From: Porphyra umbilicalis
Taxonomy: Eukaryota; Rhodophyta; Bangiophyceae; Bangiales; Bangiaceae
Direction: 5' to 3'
Length of the DNA stretch: 42,025 nucleotides
NCBI GenBank assembly: GCA_002049455.2
Contig: KV919241.1
Coordinates: 1-42,025, forward strand
The first letter of the stretch is position 1; every line of letters starts with the position of its first letter. A model generated the notes under the pieces. The model had not been told where the DNA came from, did not search any database, and worked only from the letters and a program-made list of their open reading frames with translations. The position numbers and the translations under genes are program-made. This document shows, piece after piece, positions 39,510 through 42,025 of this stretch.

Positions 39510-42025
39510 CGACCCCGTGGCTGACGCGGGCGCGGGCGCGGGCCCGGTGCTCGGAACCACCGGTCCCGCACCTGCTGGAGGGGGGGGGAGCGGCCAGTCG
39601 CCCTCGCGGACGGGGCGCCGGGGGTTGGCGGCGCAGGCGATCCCGCCGCCGCTCCCGGCGCTGCGCCTGCCGGCGTGCCGGCGGCGCCGGCCGCAGAGGC
39701 CGCGCTGTGCCCCGCCACGGGCTGCACCGTCGTGCTGCCCGACGGCGTGCGGTCGCGGCGGGGCTACGCCCACCTGGGCGGCGCCCACGTGGTGGGTGAC
39801 CTGCCGCCCGGCGTGGCGGCCGAGTACGGGCTGGCGGGGTGCCGCTGGTGCCAGCGGCCCTTCCGCTCGGCGCGCGGCCGTGCGACGCGCAGCTCGCTCG
39901 CGTCGCACGAGTCGCGGTGCGCGGGGAACCCGCACCGCTTTCTCCCGCGCGCTGCGGGCGGCCGCGGCGCCGGCGGCGGCCCCCCCCCGGCCGCGGGCGC
40001 ACCGCCGCCTGTAGCGGGCGGCGTGGACAGCCTTTTGTTGACGACCACGCCGCCTGGGTGCGCGCGCGCGGAGACCTTTTCCAGCGCGTCGCGCCGGCGG
40101 GGGCGCCGTGGGCGCCGCTCATCGCGTCCGGCGCGCGCACGGTGGCGCACGTGCCGGGCGCTTTGGTCGGCGCCTGGCGTGTGCTGGCGGCGGACGCCCT
40201 GGACTGGGTCCGCCGCCAGCCGGCGCACAGCGGCGCGTGGCTCTGGCTGTTGCTGTTGCCGTCGCTGCTCCTGCACGCGCCGTGCCGGGCGCCGGCCGAC
40301 GCGCCCGACAGGCCGCGCCCGCCGCTGCCGCACAAGGCGCGCGCGGCGACGCTGATGCGCGGCGACTTTGTCGCCGCGCTGGCGGACCGCAACGCGGGCG
40401 TGTGGCGGCCGGGGTGGGCGCGCCCTGTGCCGGCGGGCGGCGAGGCGGATCGGCGCGGCGGGGGCCGCGCGGCCGCGCCCACGCGTGCGGAGCGGCGCGC
40501 CCTCAAGCTGGTGCGCGCCGGCCGCCTGAGCGCGGCCGCCCGGGCGCTGGGCAGCGCCACGCCGGCGCCCCGCACGGCGGCCGTGTGGGACAAGGCGGTG
40601 GCGCTGTTCCCCCCCGCCTCGTCCACGTCGGCGACGCCGGCCTCTGTCGCCGCCGACTTTTCGGCGGCGCTGGCCGGCGCCGCCGACTTTGGCAAGCGGC
40701 CGATCGTGCCGCGGGCCGTGCCGCGGGAGGCGGTGGTTGACGCCGTCCGCGGCGCGCCCAAGGGCTCGGCGCCGGGGCCATCCGGCCTCCGGCCCGAGCA
40801 CCTTTGGGCGCTGTCGGCGGCGGGGCAGGACGCCCTCCTCGACGTCCTGCTCCTGCTGTGCGGGGAAGCGGCTGTGTCGCGCGTGCCCGCGGCGGCCCGC
40901 CACGCCCTGGCCGGCGCCGACCTCCTCCTCCTCACAAAAGCGGGGGGGTCGGTGCCGACGGCCTGCCACGCCTCCGGCCCATTGGGATGCCGGAGGTGTT
41001 GCGCAAGCTGCCGCCGTCGCGTTGGCGCGCACGGTGCGCGCCGCGGCGGCCGAGTTGCTGGGCCGGCGCAGCTCGGGTGGGGTGTCGAGCGCGTGCGAGC
41101 GCCTCCTCCATGAGGTGGAGGCGCACCTCGCGCTCCACCCCGAGCATGCGGTAGTCCAACTGGACTACCGCAACGCCTTTAACCTGGTGTCGCGGGCCGC
41201 CGCGAGAGCAATGCTCTCGCGCGCGCTGCCGCTCCTCTCCCCCTACCTTGACTGGGTGTACGGGGAGGGGAGGCGCCCACCGTTACGGTTGGGCGCCTGA
41301 CGCTGGCGCTGGCGCCGAGGCGCCGCGTCCGACGTCGACTCTGACGTCGGCGACGGCGCAGAGGCCGCCCGCTCCCCCGCCCCCACCGGCGCGGCTGGCG
41401 CTGCGGGCCGAGCGGGGTGCCCAACAGGGCGACCCGCTCGGCCCCTACTGCACGCGGCGGCGCTGCAGCTGCTGCTGCAGCGCCTCCGCGCCGCCCACCC
41501 CGACGTCCTGATTCGTGCATTCCACGATGACGTCGTGGGGTGGGCGCGCCGGCCGACCTGCACTCTGTGCTGGCGGCCGCGGCGGCGGGCGGCTCGGCGA
41601 TCGACGCCGAGCTGGCCCCGCCAAGTGCGTCGGCTGGTCGCCGTCGGGCGCGGCGGCGCCCGAGGGTGGGCGGGCGAGTGGGCCGCCCAGGGGATTACGC
41701 GTTTCTGTGCCCCTCGGCGGCCCCGCCTTTGTCGACGCCGCCGTCAGCGGGTGGCGGCGGAGCAGGGCGCCCTCGTGGGGGCCATCGGCGCCCTGCCGGC
41801 ATGCAGCTGCAGTCGCAGCTGCTGCTGCTGCGCCATGCGCGGGGCCGCGCGCCAACTACTGGCTGCGCGCGCTGCCCCTCGCTGCTGGCGCCCGGCTCGC
41901 CGGCGCCGTCGACGCCGACGCGCGGGCCGTCTTGGGCCGTCTGCTCTTCGACGCGCGCGACAGCGCCGCCACACGCGAGGCGGCGCTGGAGCGGCGCGCT
42001 GCCGACGGCCATGGGCGGCCTGGGC
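39502..42025 (+). CDS. Retrotransposon ORF2, copy 2, partial and frameshifted
   Basis: ATG 39502. Both zinc fingers and the reverse transcriptase motifs up to QLDYRNAF (about 41158) are present, and the GAQQGDPLGP motif reads correctly at about 41420, unlike copy 1. FHDD follows at about 41519-41530 in another frame. Single-base losses begin near 39606 (one G) and become dense after 40950. The coding sequence continues beyond the window. Confidence 0.65.

Larger units (their letters stand above)
36055..42025 (+). mobile_element. RLE-type non-LTR retrotransposon, copy 2 (runs off the window)
   Basis: Nearly identical to copy 1. Landmarks are offset by 7,886-7,887 bp at the 5' end and 7,880 bp at the ORF2 start because of small indels. 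The sequence ends inside ORF2 after the reverse transcriptase active site, so knuckle, endonuclease and 3' hairpin are not seen. From about 40950 to the end there are roughly twenty single-base deletions relative to copy 1, far denser than before. Confidence 0.85.

Noticed and set aside
1..42025. CRISPR arrays, bacterial insertion sequences, operons, ribosome binding sites
   Set aside because: No spaced short repeats of CRISPR type, no prokaryotic gene arrangement. Features are eukaryotic throughout.

Overview
The window looks like nuclear DNA of a GC-rich protist or alga. The grounds are a dynein-intermediate-chain-like WD40 gene, a eukaryotic tRNA-Gly(CCC) with pol III A and B boxes, pogo/Tc1-type DDE transposons with TA target duplications, several MITE families and a two-ORF non-LTR retrotransposon. 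There is no operon organisation. Gene-bearing parts are extremely GC-rich and full of G/C homopolymers; the parts between genes are closer to balanced. I cannot name the species. Most long open frames here are a by-product of high GC and are not annotated.

Layout. 0-0.7 kb: the 3' part of a small multi-pass membrane protein gene. 0.7-4.2 kb: intergenic, with a long hairpin and a fragment of a hAT-like repeat. 4.2-7.8 kb: a candidate 3.5-kb DNA element with inverted termini and an 8-bp direct repeat. 8.3-8.6 kb: a MITE with near-perfect 35-bp terminal repeats. 9.4-14.1 kb: an extreme-GC block whose minus strand carries the dynein intermediate chain gene, with its reading frame changing at homopolymers. 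14.8-17.5 kb: an intact-looking pogo-like transposon (636-aa transposase, 26-bp TIRs, TA duplications). 17.5-21.6 kb: a second element with an interrupted transposase on the minus strand, two striking palindromes and a nested hAT-type MITE with a perfect 8-bp target duplication. 22.7-25.9 kb: three copies of one TA-flanked MITE. 28.1 kb to the end: tRNA-Gly(CCC), followed by two head-to-tail copies of a retrotransposon with a 7,886-bp period.

The retrotransposon is the most interesting object. ORF1 has an RRM-like segment and a Ser-rich tail. ORF2 has two N-terminal zinc fingers, a reverse transcriptase with an FHDD active site, a CCHC knuckle and a restriction-like endonuclease, the domain set of site-specific R2/NeSL/CRE-type elements. 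The first copy lies directly behind the intact tRNA-Gly gene. The second is preceded by a 60-nt 5'-truncated duplicate of the same tRNA, joined to a 9-bp hairpin that ends the first copy. The simplest reading is a lineage that targets tRNA-Gly genes, makes a long tRNA-containing target duplication and stacks in tandem.

Caution: reading frames in the dynein gene, in transposase B and in both retrotransposon copies mostly break at homopolymers. The last ~1.1 kb of the window has a clear excess of single-base deletions relative to the upstream copy. Some apparent frameshifts are therefore probably consensus errors rather than biological decay.
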